DNA of 64,000 nt, from assembly GCA_017451025.1 (NCBI GenBank), contig JAFSSM010000015.1, forward strand, positions 1-64,000, in the 5' to 3' direction. The position numbers were made by a program, and so were the translations under genes. Source of the stretch: Synergistaceae bacterium (GTDB lineage Bacteria > Synergistota > Synergistia > Synergistales > Aminobacteriaceae). The notes beneath the pieces were generated by a model. The model saw only the letters and a program-made list of their open reading frames with translations, was not told the DNA's origin and did not search any database. Positions 33,175-42,892 of this stretch are shown here, in pieces (the stretch's first letter is position 1; each line of letters opens with the position of its first letter).

Positions 33175-36100
33175 ATGCACAAAAGATTTTACCCTGCTGC
33201 TCTGATGCTCTGCCTGATGATGTGCAGTGTAGTGTTTGCCGGAGAACGCTTCACTTCCTTAGAGCAGCTCAATAACCCTAACTGCACAGTAGGTCTAGAC
33301 TCGGGCAGTGCGGCCTCTCTGCTTCTCGCTAAGATTATGCCTGAAGCAAAAAAGGCTTACTTCAACGACAGCCCGACCGCGTATCTCGCTGTGAAGCAGG
33401 GAAAAATTGACGCATATGCTTTCGACCGCCTGCAAATGGAGAACGCAATAGCTGAAGGACTCTCGGGTGTAAGGCTGCTTCCCGAAAATATCGGCGAAGG
33501 AACGAAAATAGCTGTCGGAATCTCCAGAGCCTCAAAGATTGACGGTCTGAAAGGGAAAATCAATCAGTTCATCTCGGAAGTGAAGGCTGACGGAACATTT
33601 CGGGACATGTATCGCCGCTGGGCTATTGGCAAAAACCGCACAATGCCGGATATTCCGTCAGTAACAGGCTCCGGCCTGAAACTCAGGGTAGGCACTACGG
33701 GATTAGTGATGCCTCACAGCTATTATGAGGGCGACAAACTCACCGGACTTGACGTTGAGCTGGCTAAACGCTTCGCTAAGTGGCTCGGTGCTGAGCTGGA
33801 GTTAAGGCTCTACGATTACGGCGGTCTGGTTGCGGCGGCAAGCACCGGAGAAATTGACTGCATAATGGCTAATCTCAACATTACCGCAGAACGCGCAGAG
33901 AAGATTGATTTTTCTGATGTGCTGTATACCGAAGAGGTGGCTATTATGGTGAAGGATGAAGCACCAGCCGCAAAAACTGAGGGCTATTCGTCAGTCCTTG
34001 AGTATGACGGAAAGCGCATAGGGGTCTGCACGGGCAATGTTCACGCAGAAATCGTGAAGGAAGTTCTTCCGTCCGCAGAGCTGTCCTATTTCGATGGCAT
34101 TGCTAACATGGTTAATGCCCTGACTTCAGGAAAAATTGACGCAATAGTTCTGGATGACTCGATTATTAAGGAATTGGAGCGCGAAAGTCCATCACTCAAG
34201 CATTTAGACGAATACCTGCAGACTTTCGACAATGCATTTATCTTCACCAAATCCACCAGAGGCGAGAATTTGCGCAGCGAACTCAACGAATTTATACGCT
34301 CCCTGAGATCTGACGGAACGCTCGAAAAACTTAATGAGCTTTGGGCGGGCAATGACGAAACCGTGAAGACACTTCCTGACTACGAGAATTACCCCGACAC
34401 GAACGGCGTAATCAGCATTGCGCTGGATAATGAGACCCCTCCGTTCGCGTACGTCAAGAACAATAGGGTAATCGGCTACGATGTCGATATTATTGTGCGT
34501 TTTTGCAAAGCCAAAGGTTACAGGCCCCAAATATCCAGTATGAATTTTGCGGCAGTGATTCCGGCTGTACAGTCAGGCAAATGTGATCTCGGCATAGGCG
34601 CAATCACTATCACACCTGAACGTGCGGAGAGCGTGAATTTCTCGGAGCCTGTATACACCGGCGGAGCGATGATGCTGGTCAAAAAATCTACCGAAGAGCC
34701 AGGCTCTCCCGCGAAATACAGCAAGATTTCTGACCTCAACGGAAAACGCATCGGCGTACAGACCGGCGTAGAGGAATGGACAGACGTTATCCGCCGCCAG
34801 CTCCCAGACTCTAAGATAATCTACTACAACACGTTTGCAGATCTCACGGCGGCACTAAAGAGCGGAAAGATTGACGCTTTCCCTTGCGACAGCCCCGTGA
34901 TGGACCTGATTGTTGCGCAGAATAACTATGTTGCTTCACTTGGTGAAATGCTTGAAGAGAGTTTTGATGTAGCTGTGGCCTTCCCAAAGAACGCGAAGGG
35001 GGAAAAGCTCAAACCTCAGTGGGACGAGTTCATTACTTCCATAAAGAAAGAAGGAAAATTAGACGCTCTCGTTCAGAAGTGGACAGGCCCCGACGACAAC
35101 GCCAAGACTATGTTGAACTACTCTTCGCTTCCTGCGACGAATGGGAAGCTGGTCATGGCAACTGAGGGAGAATATCCGCCCTTCAACTACTACAGCGGCA
35201 GGAAGATGATAGGGTTTGAGGTTGAGCTTGCGGCACTATTTGCGGAAAAGTACGGTTACGCCCTCGAAGTTAAAGCTATGTCGTATGAAGGGATATTTGC
35301 TGCAGTACAGTCAGGCAGATGTGATTTTGCGCTGTCTGCCCTGTCCCCGCAAGCGGAACACGCAGAAATGATGCTGTTCTCCGTGCCGTATTATGCATGT
35401 TCAACGCGAATGGCAGTGCTCGCCAAAAACTTGCTGCCCTCTCCTGCTCCAGAAAAGCGCGCGAGGTTCACGAAAATTAGCGACTTGGCCGGGAAAAGAA
35501 TAGCCGTCCTCACCGGAACAACTCACCCGCAAATCGCAAAGCAGTATGTTCCGACAGGGGAGCTTGTGTACTTCGACAACGCGCCGGACACTTTTACGGC
35601 ACTGAAGATGAGTAAGGTTGATGCAATCTGCACGAGTATTCCAATTGCAAAAATGGCTATGGCTGAAGATGACAGCTTTGCGTTCTTTGGCGAACAGCTC
35701 ACTCACATAGAATGCGCTCCGATATTCGCTAAGACTGAGACAGGACGCAAGCTCCGCGAACAGTTCAGCGACTTCCTTAAAGCACAGTGGGATAACGGCA
35801 CGATTCAGGAGATGGACTCCCTGTGGTTCGAACAGGACGAGAGCAAGCGGATACTCAAGGACTATTCACAGCTTCCTTCACCTAACGGAGTCCTGAAGAT
35901 GGCCGCCGAAATATCGCTCCCTCCGTTCATCTACGTTAAGGACAACAAGATTACGGGCTATGACGTTGATACAGCGGTGCGGTTCTGTGAGGAATACGGT
36001 TACGGGCTGGAAATTGTGCCGATGAACTTTTCGGGGATAATTCCTTCCATCGTGTCAGGAAAATGTGATTTCGGCATGGGCGGAATTACCCGTACAGCTG

Positions 36101-39100
36101 AACGTGAAGAGAGCGTGTTATTTTCGTACCCCAACGCCAGGGGCGGAAATGCTTTTGTCGTGAAGAAGTCGGACATTCAGCCACAGACTAAGCCTCAAAA
36201 AATATCTTCCGCTAGGTTCACGGGCATTCAGGATTTGGCGGGCAAACGCATCGGAGTAACCGTAGGGACAACTAACGCACAGACTGCCTCTAAGTTTGTC
36301 CCGGACGCGGAAATAGTCTACTTCGACAGCAGACCTGATGCACTAATCGCCATAAAGCAGGGGAAAATCGATGCTATATGCATGGGACAGAACACGGCGC
36401 GCTTCCTTCTTCTGGAAAATGAAGACCTCGCTATTCTGGGCAAGCCTATGGTTACTACGGATACTGCTCCAATTTTTCCTAAGACCGAAGAAGGACGCAA
36501 ACTTTGCGGCCAATTCAGCGAGTTCGCCAAAGCCCAGAGGGATAACGGCTTTATTCAGGAGCTGGACGCAATATGGTTCGGCCCCGATGACAGCAAGAGG
36601 ACAGCTAAGGATTACGCGAGCCTCCCGGCACCGAACGGCATCCTCAAAATGGCAACGGATACTGCGGCAGCTCCCTTTGCCTACATGAAGGACAGCAAAA
36701 TTGTCGGCTATGAGGTTGATTTCGCCGTGAAGTTCTGTGAAACGTACGGGTATGGTCTAGAAATTGTGCCGATGAGCTTCGGTGCGATTATTCCTGCCGT
36801 GATGTCGGGGAAGTGCGACTTTGGAGCATGTACGCTCTCAATTACGCCTGAGAGGGCAGAAAGCGTGTTGTTCTCCGCTCCAAACGGCATAAGCGGTGAG
36901 GTTATGGTCGTCAGGAAGGCAGACATAGAATCAGGGTTAGCCCCTCAGTCTTCCGCTAGGTTCTCAAAGATTAATGACTTGGCCGGAAAACGAATCGGTG
37001 TCCAGACAGGCACAACAAATGACAAGGCCGCCGCAAAGGCCATCCCTGATGTGAGGATAGATTACTTCGAGAGCTTTGCGGATATTCTTGTGGCTCTCAG
37101 GCTTGGGAAAATTGACGCGGCATGTCTGGCTCTCAACGCCGCAAGATTTGCCCTGCTCTCCAATGAAGACCTTGTTGTGCTGGATAAGCCTTTAGCGGAG
37201 TTAGACGCTGCTCCGATTTTCGCGAAGACCGAAGAGGGGCGTAAACTCTGCGATAAGTTCAACGACTTCATCAAAGCTCAGTGGGATAACGGGACGTTCC
37301 AGAGGATGGACACTGTGTGGTTCGGCAAGGACGAGAGCAAACGCACAGTGAAGGACTACTCTAACCTTCCTGCTACGAATGGTACGCTGAAGATGGCTGT
37401 GGATACCACGCTTGCACCTTTCGCATACGTCAAGGACAACAGAATTGTGGGCTACGAGGTCGAAATGGCGGTGAAGTTCTGCGAGGAAAATGGTTACGGG
37501 CTTGAAGTTGTGCCGATGAATTTCGGTGCGCTGATACCCGCCGTGAAGTCCGGGAAATGCGACTTTGCGTCCTGCACCATCGCCATAACTCAGGAGAGGG
37601 CAGAACAGGTACTCTTCGGGTCTCCCAACGCCAAGACGGGGAACGTTATAGTTGTGAGGAAGTCAGACACACAGCCGCAGCAAATATCTTCCGCGAGGTT
37701 CACGAACATTGACGAGCTGGCCGGAAAGAAAATCGGTGTTCAAACCGGAACAACCAACGCACAGATTGTCGCGAAGAACATCCCGACAGCAAAGGCAGAA
37801 TACTTCGAGTCACTGCCCGACGCACTGATCGCCCTCAGAACCGGCAAGATTGAGGCTATATGCTGCTCGATTTTTGCGGCAAGGTACATGATGCTGGAAA
37901 ATGACAACATCACCTACATTAACCACATGCTGACTGACGTAGAACTTGCACCTATATTCACGTCGTCTGACAAGGGACGCAAACTCAGCGAAGAATACGG
38001 CGAGTTCATGAGGGCACTTTGGGCTGACGGGACTGTAACAGAGATTGACTCACTGTGGCTTGGCCGTGATGAAGCCAGCAAGGTAACCGAAGACTACACG
38101 AAACTTCCTGCACCCAACGGAACGCTCAAGATGGCGGTTGACCCTTCGGCTATACCCTTCACCTACATGAAGGACAACAGGATTACCGGCTACGATATTG
38201 ATCTGGCTGTGAGGTTCTGCAAGGCCAAAGGCTACGGCTTGGAGATTGTGCCTATGGCGTTTGCGGCGATAGTTCCTGCGGTGATGTCAGGCAAGTGCGA
38301 TTTCTCCTGCTGCATGATCTACACGCCCGAACGCGCACAAAGCGTACTCTACTCACCGACACCGAACGCAAAATCCGGCAACGTTATTGTTGTCATGAAG
38401 GCCCGTCCGGTGAGGAGAGGGAGAGGCAAGCACTCTTCACTTGCGGACATGGCCGGCCGTACAGTCGGTATTATCTTGGGAGCCAATCATGACACTTTCG
38501 CTTCCGCAAAGATACCTGACGTAAAGATTGAGTACTTCCAGGATCTCAGCACTATAACCCTCGCTCTGCAGAACGGAAAAATTGACGCTTTCGCCAATAC
38601 CCTGCCTACAGCAATATACATGACGCATGAGCGCAAGGACATTTCCTACATACCCGAGCCGCTGGAAATCACAAACACTTATTCAGCGTTTACCAACTCT
38701 GAAAGGGGCCGTGAAATCTGCGCGGAATATTCCGAGTTCCTGCAATCCCTGTGGGACAACGGGACGATTGAGCAGCTGGCGGAAAAATGGATTTACGGTG
38801 AGGATGAATCGTTGCGAACGCTGGAGGACTATTCTGCACTGCCTGCTACTAACGGCACCCTTAAGATGGCAATAGACACAGGACGTATGCCGTTTGCTTA
38901 TGTCAAGGATAACAGGATTATCGGCTATGACATAGAGCTTGCAACAATGTTCTGCAAGGCTAAAGGTTATGGGCTTGAAGTCTACGCTATGGATTTCGCC
39001 GGGATTCTTGGCTCAATCAAAACAGGGAAATGCGATTTGACCGGCAGCATAACACGTACAGAAGAACGCGCAGAAACTATGTTGTTCTCGCCAGTTCCGA

Positions 39101-39924
39101 ACGCAGAAACTCCGATAGTCCTTATTGTGATGAAGGAGGCACCTCAAGCCGTATCGTCGATAGCCCGCCCGTCTTCTGATGCTGCGGAGACGACAAATGA
39201 GCCGTCATTCCTCGATGACCTTGCGGCCAGCTTCAACAGGACGTTCATCCGAGAGGAAAGATGGAGGCTGTTCGCTGAAGGCATCGTCAACACGATGATT
39301 ATTACGGTGCTATCCATCATATGCGGTACTGTTTTAGGCTTCGTCGTCTATCTCTTCTGCAGGGGCGGTAACCCAATCGCTAACTTAATCACGAGATTCT
39401 TCGTGTGGCTCATTCAGGGTATGCCGATGGTGGTGCTCTTAATGATTCTGTACTACATTATCTTCGGCAAAGTAGACATAAGTGGAATTTGGGTAGCTGT
39501 TATTGCGTTCAGCCTGACTTTCGGGGCTGGTGTCTACGGAATGCTGCTCTCAGGAGTAAAAGCTCTCGACAAAGGACAGACCGAAGCGGCGTATGCACTG
39601 GGCTTCTCGGACAGAAGGACATTCTTCACGGTGATACTTCCACAAGCCGCACTGCACTTCATGCCCGCGTATAAGGCAGAAGTTGTTGCGCTCATCAAGG
39701 CTACGGCAATTGTGGGCTATATCGCTGTGCAGGACCTTACTAAGATGGGCGACATAGTGAGGAGCAGAACTTATGAGGCATTTTTCCCGCTAATCGCTGT
39801 GGCGGTAATATACTTCGTGCTGGCCGGACTGCTTAACCTGATTGTGAACGCAATTCATAACAGGATAAGGCCGGAGAAGAGAACCAGAGATGACATATTA
39901 AGGGGGATTGATATTCATGATTAG
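33175..39924 (+). CDS. Giant amino-acid ABC permease with eight tandem binding-domain equivalents
   Basis: A 2249-residue fusion. A signal peptide (to about VVFA) leads into a half SBP_bac_3 unit (second lobe only, about 24-160). Seven full binding-protein units follow, beginning near residues 166, 409, 655, 903, 1153, 1401 and 1647, each 243-250 residues. Then comes a final first-lobe half (about 1892-1990) and a HisM/GlnP permease domain (about 2025-2235) with the EAAYALGFSDRRTF loop that docks the ATPase. Units share NGxLKMA, PPFAYVKDN, ITPERAESVLFS and LAGKRIGVQTG blocks. The Arg that binds the amino-acid carboxylate (ERA) is present in all but unit 3, which has EHA. GlnP of Lactococcus has two such domains; eight is exceptional. 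ATG 33175 has AGGTG upstream. The ATPase gene overlaps its end by eight bases. Confidence 0.93.
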   Translation: MHKRFYPAALMLCLMMCSVVFAGERFTSLEQLNNPNCTVGLDSGSAASLLLAKIMPEAKKAYFNDSPTAYLAVKQGKIDAYAFDRLQMENAIAEGLSGVRLLPENIGEGTKIAVGISRASKIDGLKGKINQFISEVKADGTFRDMYRRWAIGKNRTMPDIPSVTGSGLKLRVGTTGLVMPHSYYEGDKLTGLDVELAKRFAKWLGAELELRLYDYGGLVAAASTGEIDCIMANLNITAERAEKIDFSDVLYTEEVAIMVKDEAPAAKTEGYSSVLEYDGKRIGVCTGNVHAEIVKEVLPSAELSYFDGIANMVNALTSGKIDAIVLDDSIIKELERESPSLKHLDEYLQTFDNAFIFTKSTRGENLRSELNEFIRSLRSDGTLEKLNELWAGNDETVKTLPDYENYPDTNGVISIALDNETPPFAYVKNNRVIGYDVDIIVRFCKAKGYRPQISSMNFAAVIPAVQSGKCDLGIGAITITPERAESVNFSEPVYTGGAMMLVKKSTEEPGSPAKYSKISDLNGKRIGVQTGVEEWTDVIRRQLPDSKIIYYNTFADLTAALKSGKIDAFPCDSPVMDLIVAQNNYVASLGEMLEESFDVAVAFPKNAKGEKLKPQWDEFITSIKKEGKLDALVQKWTGPDDNAKTMLNYSSLPATNGKLVMATEGEYPPFNYYSGRKMIGFEVELAALFAEKYGYALEVKAMSYEGIFAAVQSGRCDFALSALSPQAEHAEMMLFSVPYYACSTRMAVLAKNLLPSPAPEKRARFTKISDLAGKRIAVLTGTTHPQIAKQYVPTGELVYFDNAPDTFTALKMSKVDAICTSIPIAKMAMAEDDSFAFFGEQLTHIECAPIFAKTETGRKLREQFSDFLKAQWDNGTIQEMDSLWFEQDESKRILKDYSQLPSPNGVLKMAAEISLPPFIYVKDNKITGYDVDTAVRFCEEYGYGLEIVPMNFSGIIPSIVSGKCDFGMGGITRTAEREESVLFSYPNARGGNAFVVKKSDIQPQTKPQKISSARFTGIQDLAGKRIGVTVGTTNAQTASKFVPDAEIVYFDSRPDALIAIKQGKIDAICMGQNTARFLLLENEDLAILGKPMVTTDTAPIFPKTEEGRKLCGQFSEFAKAQRDNGFIQELDAIWFGPDDSKRTAKDYASLPAPNGILKMATDTAAAPFAYMKDSKIVGYEVDFAVKFCETYGYGLEIVPMSFGAIIPAVMSGKCDFGACTLSITPERAESVLFSAPNGISGEVMVVRKADIESGLAPQSSARFSKINDLAGKRIGVQTGTTNDKAAAKAIPDVRIDYFESFADILVALRLGKIDAACLALNAARFALLSNEDLVVLDKPLAELDAAPIFAKTEEGRKLCDKFNDFIKAQWDNGTFQRMDTVWFGKDESKRTVKDYSNLPATNGTLKMAVDTTLAPFAYVKDNRIVGYEVEMAVKFCEENGYGLEVVPMNFGALIPAVKSGKCDFASCTIAITQERAEQVLFGSPNAKTGNVIVVRKSDTQPQQISSARFTNIDELAGKKIGVQTGTTNAQIVAKNIPTAKAEYFESLPDALIALRTGKIEAICCSIFAARYMMLENDNITYINHMLTDVELAPIFTSSDKGRKLSEEYGEFMRALWADGTVTEIDSLWLGRDEASKVTEDYTKLPAPNGTLKMAVDPSAIPFTYMKDNRITGYDIDLAVRFCKAKGYGLEIVPMAFAAIVPAVMSGKCDFSCCMIYTPERAQSVLYSPTPNAKSGNVIVVMKARPVRRGRGKHSSLADMAGRTVGIILGANHDTFASAKIPDVKIEYFQDLSTITLALQNGKIDAFANTLPTAIYMTHERKDISYIPEPLEITNTYSAFTNSERGREICAEYSEFLQSLWDNGTIEQLAEKWIYGEDESLRTLEDYSALPATNGTLKMAIDTGRMPFAYVKDNRIIGYDIELATMFCKAKGYGLEVYAMDFAGILGSIKTGKCDLTGSITRTEERAETMLFSPVPNAETPIVLIVMKEAPQAVSSIARPSSDAAETTNEPSFLDDLAASFNRTFIREERWRLFAEGIVNTMIITVLSIICGTVLGFVVYLFCRGGNPIANLITRFFVWLIQGMPMVVLLMILYYIIFGKVDISGIWVAVIAFSLTFGAGVYGMLLSGVKALDKGQTEAAYALGFSDRRTFFTVILPQAALHFMPAYKAEVVALIKATAIVGYIAVQDLTKMGDIVRSRTYEAFFPLIAVAVIYFVLAGLLNLIVNAIHNRIRPEKRTRDDILRGIDIHD

Positions 39925-40981
39925 GCTTGAACACGTCAGGAAAGTTTACCCGAACGTTACGCCGCTTTCTGACGTAAGCGCGGAGATTCATGACGGAGAT
40001 GTTATCTCAGTAATCGGGCCGTCGGGAACAGGCAAGAGCACATTGTTGCGGTGCATCAACCTTCTTGAACGTCCGGACGGCGGAAGAATTTTCCTTGATG
40101 ATGCGGAAATCACTGCGCCGAAATGCGATGTGCCCAAGATACGCCAGAAAATGGGTATGGTCTTCCAGTCGTTTAACCTGTTCGGACATCTCACGGTGAT
40201 TGAGAACATAATGCTGGCTCCCGTGAAATTGAAGGGTGCATCAAGGCAGGAAGCCTTCGATGAGGGAATGGCACTCCTTCGTCAAGTCGGACTAGGCGAA
40301 AAGATGTTGAATTACCCTCACGAACTCTCCGGAGGCCAGAAGCAGAGAATCGCAATTGCCCGCGCACTCGCGATGAACCCCGACGTTATTCTGCTCGATG
40401 AGCCGACAAGTGCACTTGACCCGACGATGGTCGGAGAAGTTCAGGCGGTAATCAGGGACTTGGCCAAGTCCGGAAAGACCATGATGATCGTTACGCACGA
40501 GATGAACTTTGCGCGGACAGTCAGCAGCCGAGTCTTTTACATGGACGAAGGCGGAATCTATGAGGACGGAAGCCCTGAGCAGATTTTCGGTTCTCCCAAG
40601 CGCGACAAGACCAGAAGGTTCATTCAGCACTTGAAGGTGCTGGAGCTTGCGATTGAGAGCAGGGACTATGATTTTCCGGGCATGGTGTCAGCGATTGAGA
40701 ATTATTGCAGGAAAAATCTCGTTGCTCCTCACACCTGCAACAGGATTCAGCTGGCGTTTGAGGAGCTTGTACAGCAGATATTGCGTCCCGAACTTGGTAT
40801 CAGCATCGTAATGGAGTATTCGGAGTCAGAAGGCAGTGTAGTAATTGATGTGCGGAACAACGGCCTCACTAAGAATCCTCTTGAAGGAGCTGATGAGCTG
40901 TCTAGTGCTGTGCTGAGAGGAGCTGTCTCGGAGATAAATTACTCTGAAGACTCGGGAGTGCTGAAGCTGATTATACGTTAG
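39917..40981 (+). CDS. Amino-acid ABC transporter ATPase with GHKL-like C-terminal extension
   Basis: A 354-residue protein. Residues 1-240 are a GlnQ/HisP-type ATPase with Walker A GPSGTGKST, Q-loop MVFQSFNLF, signature LSGGQKQR, Walker B VILLDEPTSALDP and switch VTHEM. The last 105 residues are extra: NRIQLAFEELVQQIL and VVIDVRNNG resemble the N-box and G1 box of HATPase_c_2 anti-sigma-type kinases, though the match is weak. It powers the adjacent giant permease. Start 39917 has AAGGGGGA upstream and overlaps the permease stop; the TTG at 39908 is less likely. The extension might bind a nucleotide or a partner and tune transport (inference). Confidence 0.92.
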   Translation: MIRLEHVRKVYPNVTPLSDVSAEIHDGDVISVIGPSGTGKSTLLRCINLLERPDGGRIFLDDAEITAPKCDVPKIRQKMGMVFQSFNLFGHLTVIENIMLAPVKLKGASRQEAFDEGMALLRQVGLGEKMLNYPHELSGGQKQRIAIARALAMNPDVILLDEPTSALDPTMVGEVQAVIRDLAKSGKTMMIVTHEMNFARTVSSRVFYMDEGGIYEDGSPEQIFGSPKRDKTRRFIQHLKVLELAIESRDYDFPGMVSAIENYCRKNLVAPHTCNRIQLAFEELVQQILRPELGISIVMEYSESEGSVVIDVRNNGLTKNPLEGADELSSAVLRGAVSEINYSEDSGVLKLIIR

Positions 40982-40994
40982 CACTAACTAAATT

Positions 40995-41035
40995 ATCCCC
41001 CTGACTCGTTTTGAGCCGGGGGGATTTATTTTTTG
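40995..41035 (+). terminator. Terminator of the amino-acid transporter operon
   Basis: ATCCCCC and GGGGGGAT pair, with an inner CTC/GAG stem closing a TTTT loop, followed by TTTATTTTTT. Its inverse could also serve the convergent RraA gene. Confidence 0.85.
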
Positions 41036-41043
41036 TGAACAGG

Positions 41044-41694
41044 CTAAATGTTCTTGAGCTTCTCGATGAGTTCCGTGAAACCGTAAATCTCCAGCGTAGT
41101 TTTTCCGGCCTTGAGCTGTTCAACGATGTGCGCTTCCTTCTCGAACTTGGCCAGAGCCGCCGCAAAAACTTCGTCCTCATCCTCGCGCGGCACAACCACA
41201 ACACCGTCGCAGTCTCCCGCAACAATATCACCCGGCCTCACGAGAACTCCTCCGCACAGCACAGGCACATTCACTTCACCAAGAGATTTTTTGACCGTGC
41301 CGGAAGGGTTGAACGCCTTGACGAACATCGGGAAACCCATAGCCTTTATGTCCTGAGAGTCCCTGCATGATCCATCGAGAATCACTCCAGCGATTCCCCT
41401 GACCTGGCACGCGAGAGCCATAATGTCCCCGAAGTGCCCTGCCTCTGTGTAACCGTGAACGTCCAGAACCAGAACATCCCCTGCATTTGCGGCGTAGATT
41501 GCCTGATGAAGTGCCAGGTTGTCGCCGGGATAACACCGTGCTGTTACTGCGCGGCCAAATACATGGCTTGCGGGGTCAATGGGCTTGATTGAGGAGTGCA
41601 TTACTCCCTGACGCGGAGCATTGTTGTTGTTGTCGGCAATGTTGCCCGTCGGAAGTTTTGAGAGTTCGGCGACTCTTTCTGCTGTAAGTTCCAT
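41044..41694 (-). CDS. RraA-family aldolase/decarboxylase, copy A
   Basis: A 216-residue RraA/HMG-aldolase-type protein. LPTGNIADNNNNA, GRAVTARCYPGDNLALHQAI, GHFGDIMALACQ and GVILDGSCRDSQDI carry the metal- and substrate-binding positions; the RDxxD-type stretch (CRDSQD) is the catalytic centre of 4-hydroxy-4-methyl-2-oxoglutarate aldolase/oxaloacetate decarboxylase. True RraA, the RNase E inhibitor, is related but differs in this pattern. The enzyme would release pyruvate from a hydroxy-oxo acid. It lies 15 bases behind a GltS-type gene, in an alternating series with a second pair. Confidence 0.88.
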   Translation of the reverse strand: MELTAERVAELSKLPTGNIADNNNNAPRQGVMHSSIKPIDPASHVFGRAVTARCYPGDNLALHQAIYAANAGDVLVLDVHGYTEAGHFGDIMALACQVRGIAGVILDGSCRDSQDIKAMGFPMFVKAFNPSGTVKKSLGEVNVPVLCGGVLVRPGDIVAGDCDGVVVVPREDEDEVFAAALAKFEKEAHIVEQLKAGKTTLEIYGFTELIEKLKNI

Positions 41695-41709
41695 TGTGAT
41701 TATTCCTCC

Positions 41710-42891
41710 TTAGCTTAACCAGTTAATGAACAGGGTAATGATTATCGGGTTCATGATGTTGATGAAGATTACCGTTACTACGGGAAGCACAAACCACGCT
41801 GTAGGTGCAGGGCCGTTCTTCTCAATGATAGCAGACATGTTTGCAACTGCGTTAGGTGTCTGTCCGAGACCTACCCCGCAATGTCCCGCCGCCATTACTG
41901 CCGCATCATAATCCTTGCCCGTAGTCCTGAACGTAACGAAATATGCCCAAAGTGCCATCACTATAGCTTGCGACAACAGAATAACTATCATCGGAAGAGC
42001 AAGTGCTACAAGCCGGTTAATGTTCAGGGACATCAACGCCATCGACAGAAACAGATTCAAGGCTGTGTTGCTGATAACGTCAAGCTCATTCATGCGCAGG
42101 TCCTTGTGGAAAGCATCGGCTATGTTCCTGATTAACGCACCGCCGAACAGACAGCCCACGTAGTACGGGAAATTGAGTCCTGTGAGCAGAAGGAGCTTCG
42201 AGATGTACGAGCCGATGAATGCTGCGAACAGCATCAATAATACGCTGTCGAAGAATTTGCGCTCGATGAGAGGGAATGTCTCTGACTTCTCCGTATCTTG
42301 AGATGCTGAAGCTGTGCTCTTGAGGCTGTACTTGCTGATTAGACGCTCTGCAACCGGCCCGCCGGTTATGCTCCCGAGAAGAAGCCCGAAGGTTGCCGCC
42401 GCAACTCCTACTGTTGTGCCGTCGAGTGCTCCTGCGGCTTCGAGCGTGGGACCGAATGACGCGCCTGAACCTACGCCGCCGGACATCGAGATAGACCCCA
42501 TCGCGACACCCAAGAGTTTATGCAGTCCGAAAGCTCCGGCCAAGACAACGCCGACTATATTCTGCACGAACAGGAAGATTACTGCACCGATTGCTAATTT
42601 TGCGCCGAGTTTGCCGCTCTTCCTGAGAATTGCGAAACTGCACGTGAAGCCTGTACCCGTGAAGAAAATGTTCATGAAGAAGTCCTGAAGCACTCCGTTC
42701 ATTTTGACGGTGAAGTAGTTTCCGCGAACTCCTGCAAAGATTATGAGGCTGCAGATTATTCCGCCGATTACGGGAGCAGGGATAAAATACTTCTGGAAGA
42801 ATTTCACCTTGCTCTTGATGTAACGGCCAAGTACGAACACCAGCACCGCAAGCCCGACTGTCTGGATAACGTCAAGCTGAATCGTAATCAT
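41710..42891 (-). CDS. gltS: Sodium/glutamate symporter (GltS family)
   Basis: A 393-residue carrier with 10-12 hydrophobic segments. SMSGGVGSGASFGPTLEAAG, FVLGRYIKSKVKFFQKYFIP and GHCGVGLGQTPNAVANM match the GltS reentrant-loop signatures GHGT and GxTPTA-like. It imports glutamate or another dicarboxylate with sodium. The ORF is one base from the second RraA gene upstream and 15 from the first. The symbol is by family; the substrate here may be an organic acid handled by the neighbouring aldolases. Confidence 0.9.
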   Translation of the reverse strand: MITIQLDVIQTVGLAVLVFVLGRYIKSKVKFFQKYFIPAPVIGGIICSLIIFAGVRGNYFTVKMNGVLQDFFMNIFFTGTGFTCSFAILRKSGKLGAKLAIGAVIFLFVQNIVGVVLAGAFGLHKLLGVAMGSISMSGGVGSGASFGPTLEAAGALDGTTVGVAAATFGLLLGSITGGPVAERLISKYSLKSTASASQDTEKSETFPLIERKFFDSVLLMLFAAFIGSYISKLLLLTGLNFPYYVGCLFGGALIRNIADAFHKDLRMNELDVISNTALNLFLSMALMSLNINRLVALALPMIVILLSQAIVMALWAYFVTFRTTGKDYDAAVMAAGHCGVGLGQTPNAVANMSAIIEKNGPAPTAWFVLPVVTVIFINIMNPIIITLFINWLS

Positions 42892-42892
42892 G

